In this document: positions 61,701 to 64,000 of the stretch, one piece after another
Position numbering within the stretch: the first letter of the stretch is position 1
Layout of the letters: each line of letters begins with the position of its first letter
Source of the DNA: Zonotrichia leucophrys gambelii
Lineage: Eukaryota > Chordata > Aves > Passeriformes > Passerellidae
Assembly: GCF_028769735.1 (NCBI RefSeq)
Contig: NC_088171.1
Location: 129,039,533-129,103,532, forward strand
Direction of reading: 5' to 3'
Length of the DNA: 64,000 nt
Program-made: the position numbers and the translations under genes
Notes under the pieces: model-generated
The model's input: only the letters and a program-made list of their open reading frames with translations
Databases searched by the model: none
Told to the model about the DNA's origin: nothing

Positions 61701-64000
61701 TTCCCTTGATTAGAGAGGCCATCATCAGAATGAACCCTTTGTTGTTGGCCTTGTGTCCTCTCCCTCTGGAAGTTCAGTCCTGAAGGAGATGAAAGATTAT
61801 CAAAGGAAGACAAATGCCCACTCAAACAGATTTTGCAGTCAAACTGTGATTTGTGAGCAGATGAAGCAGCTTTGTGCAGAGCTTCTGGACCTCTGGAGGT
61901 TGCTTTTCTGGGGAGACAGAGCAGGTAGAGCACCCAGGGCAAGACACCCTCCCCAGTGCAGTGCCCTGCAGGTAGAGCTTGCCCTTCCCTTGGAAGTCCC
62001 TCAGTCTCTGGGTAGGTACACAAGCAGATTGTTATTTGTCTTTTCTGCACACTCTTTTCTGTGCTAACAGTCTCTTGCTCAGTCTTCCTACTTCCTACTC
62101 TCACCCTGTCTTTCAATCTCTTCATTTTGCTCTTGGGAGTTTTTCTGCTTTCCTTCTGTCCTTTCCCTTTTCCAGCTTGATTTTCCCAAGGTGATCCACC
62201 TTCTGTAAACAGCTGCTGATCTCAAGAACCTGCTGTTGTTCCTGGCAGAGACATCCCATATAAACCACAGACAGGAGTTCCCCAGCCAAGAAATTTCCAC
62301 AGTGGGAGCTTCATGACATTGTTCAGAGCCAGATCTCCAAATGTTAAGATACTCAAGCAAAAACCATAGTTTAATATGTGAAATGTTAACAGTAGTTACA
62401 TTTTATGCCATAGCATAAAAGAATTTGCATTTTAAGAAATGCAAATATCCTTCCTTGAGTTTATTGTGTCTTCTGTCTTCCAGCAATCCATCATGAGAAG
62501 CAGGCATGACAAACAGCCACAGAAGTTCCCATGGTGGTGTGAAGCCTGCTAAATGCACCACACACAGCAACAGAAGCCTTTAGAAGTCAGCTTTGTCTCC
62601 AGATTTGAAGTGCCCCTTTGTCTCTGCAGTGCTGCTGGCCAGTCTCCCAGCCCCTCTGGAGAGCAGCCTGATATGGGTCACACGCAGGAGCCAAGCAGGA
62701 GTTCCTCCTAGCGCAAAATATGGTGGAAAGAGAGAATCTCCATGCAGGGGGTGCTGGGATGAACACATGGGCTGTGCACCATCCCCACCTCACTGAAACT
62801 CATGCCAGGAAAGGAGCTGACCTTGCCTTGGCTGTGACTTCCCTCCCCACAGGCAGTCATTGAGAAACATCCACACTTTGAGGTAGAAACAAGTGAGAAA
62901 GAATGTTTTGAAAAGTGGGAGGTGAGGACTACCACACAGCTGCTCTGCCAGCTCAAAAATGTTTCATTGCAATGATAACAACAGCCTTTGAGTGAAGCTT
63001 TTTCCTTTCCCTGATGGAGCCTGAAGCAACTGTGCAGCTGGTCTGGGGAAATGGAGGAAGATGTAGGCCTGGGCATGGGCAGAGGTACCTCCTCCTTCTC
63101 ACAGAAAATGGGATGCTGCAAACCTCCCTGGTGGGTGTGTTGCAGCTTTGTGAGGGAGCGCCTTGGTGCATTCCAGGAGTCACAAATAGCAGGTGGCATA
63201 CAGGAGGGGACCTTTGCCACAAGGCAGAGCAGACCCCCTGCTACTCAGTGAGAGCAGGGGAACAGGGAAGGGACCTGCATGGAGGCTGTGGCACAGCTGA
63301 AGGATGTGCCACCCAAAGGGCAGAAAACAGTCATCCATTCCCACCTCTTTCCACTAATTTGGGGGATGAGCGCTTGGGCATCCACCTAGGAGAGGCTCAG
63401 GCTGTGCGGCACTGTGGTTCCAGAATCTGAAACCCTGAACTTAATAGTGAGGGCAAGTAGGACCTTTCTAAATAATATTTGTTTTCTGGAGCTGACAAGT
63501 GATCTGAAAAAACATGAAGCCTTATGTAACTCCATCTGGGTAGGTGAAAGTTTTCTCCTAACTCCAGCCTAAAGCAAATTGCTTGCCATTTAATTTCTTT
63601 TTGGTTTGACAAAGTAGCTGTTATTAAAAGCAGATCTTAACCATGAAGAAATGCTCTTTGCACTATTGTCTACTCCCTTCCCATGCTGCAGAAGCTGGAT
63701 GGGATTTCAACAGCACGTTCTGGCATTCTGGGGCATTGGTAATGTTAGCCTGTCTCTCCCTTCTCACACTGCCTTCTTTGCTTGTCTGTGGGATACATTT
63801 TCCACAGCACTTCTTCCCACACACTTCAGATTTGCTCTCCCAGCATTGTAGCAGTGATTTATGTGCTTCTGTGCTGGCAGCCCACCACTGTGTATTGGTA
63901 GGATTACATAAAGATGGGTGACAGGGAGACTCTTAATCACTACATGAAAAAAGTATTTAACTGTTACCTGTCTCGCAATGAGGAGCAGCACCTTTAAAGC
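58732..64000. other. Downstream intergenic region, part 4, no gene seen
   Basis: Unique sequence to the window end with no recognised repeat or exon. The longest open frames (146-170 aa at 59637-60077, 61658-62125 and 62708-63220) show no known domain and look like chance ORFs. Confidence 0.6.

Noticed and set aside
62708..63220. 170-aa minus-strand ORF
   Set aside because: No recognisable protein. It overlaps other ORFs on both strands equally well.

Overview
This window is vertebrate nuclear DNA and almost certainly avian. It carries two intron-rich genes in tandem on the + strand, a CpG-island promoter between them, many CR1 LINE fragments (several with the bird-type tail built on ATTCTRTG) and solo LTRs with 5-bp target duplications. 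The LTR ends (TGTGCTGGTTTTGGC-type and TGTCATGGTTTGA-type) resemble families I associate with songbirds. A passerine is therefore my best guess, but it is an inference.

Layout. From 1 to about 18.02 kb lies the 3' part of UBR5 (HECT E3 ubiquitin ligase): 22 coding exons, 1132 residues plus stop, covering the acidic/disordered middle, the MLLE (PABC) domain and the complete HECT domain with its catalytic Cys, followed by a 3'UTR of about 0.95 kb. From 18.0 to 22.96 kb is a gene-free spacer. From about 22.96 to 44.82 kb is a complete RRM2B (p53R2, small subunit of ribonucleotide reductase): a CpG-island first exon, nine coding exons, 352 residues (or 371 from an in-frame upstream ATG) and a 3'UTR of about 2.1 kb. 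All six metal ligands and the radical tyrosine are visible. From 44.8 to 64 kb I see no coding gene, only CR1 scraps, short tandem repeats and unique sequence. By synteny with human 8q22.3 (UBR5-RRM2B-NCALD) this would lead towards NCALD, but no NCALD coding exon is recognisable.

Mobile DNA is unevenly spread. UBR5 introns hold only two obvious CR1 pieces. RRM2B introns hold three LTRs in the TGTGCTGG/TGTCCTGG group (32521-33050, 36713-37329, 39020-39489), a 1343-bp LTR with a 32-base C run (28449-29791), and at least four CR1 fragments, one of them split by an LTR.

The two genes share the DNA-damage/replication theme (UBR5 in ubiquitin signalling, RRM2B in dNTP supply), but nothing here shows co-regulation. 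I found no clear new biological system. The most notable points are a GC-AG intron in UBR5, two possible RRM2B start codons, datable nested insertions, and minisatellites. Every exon joins in frame with the expected protein. All identities rest on recognising the translated sequence, with no database search.
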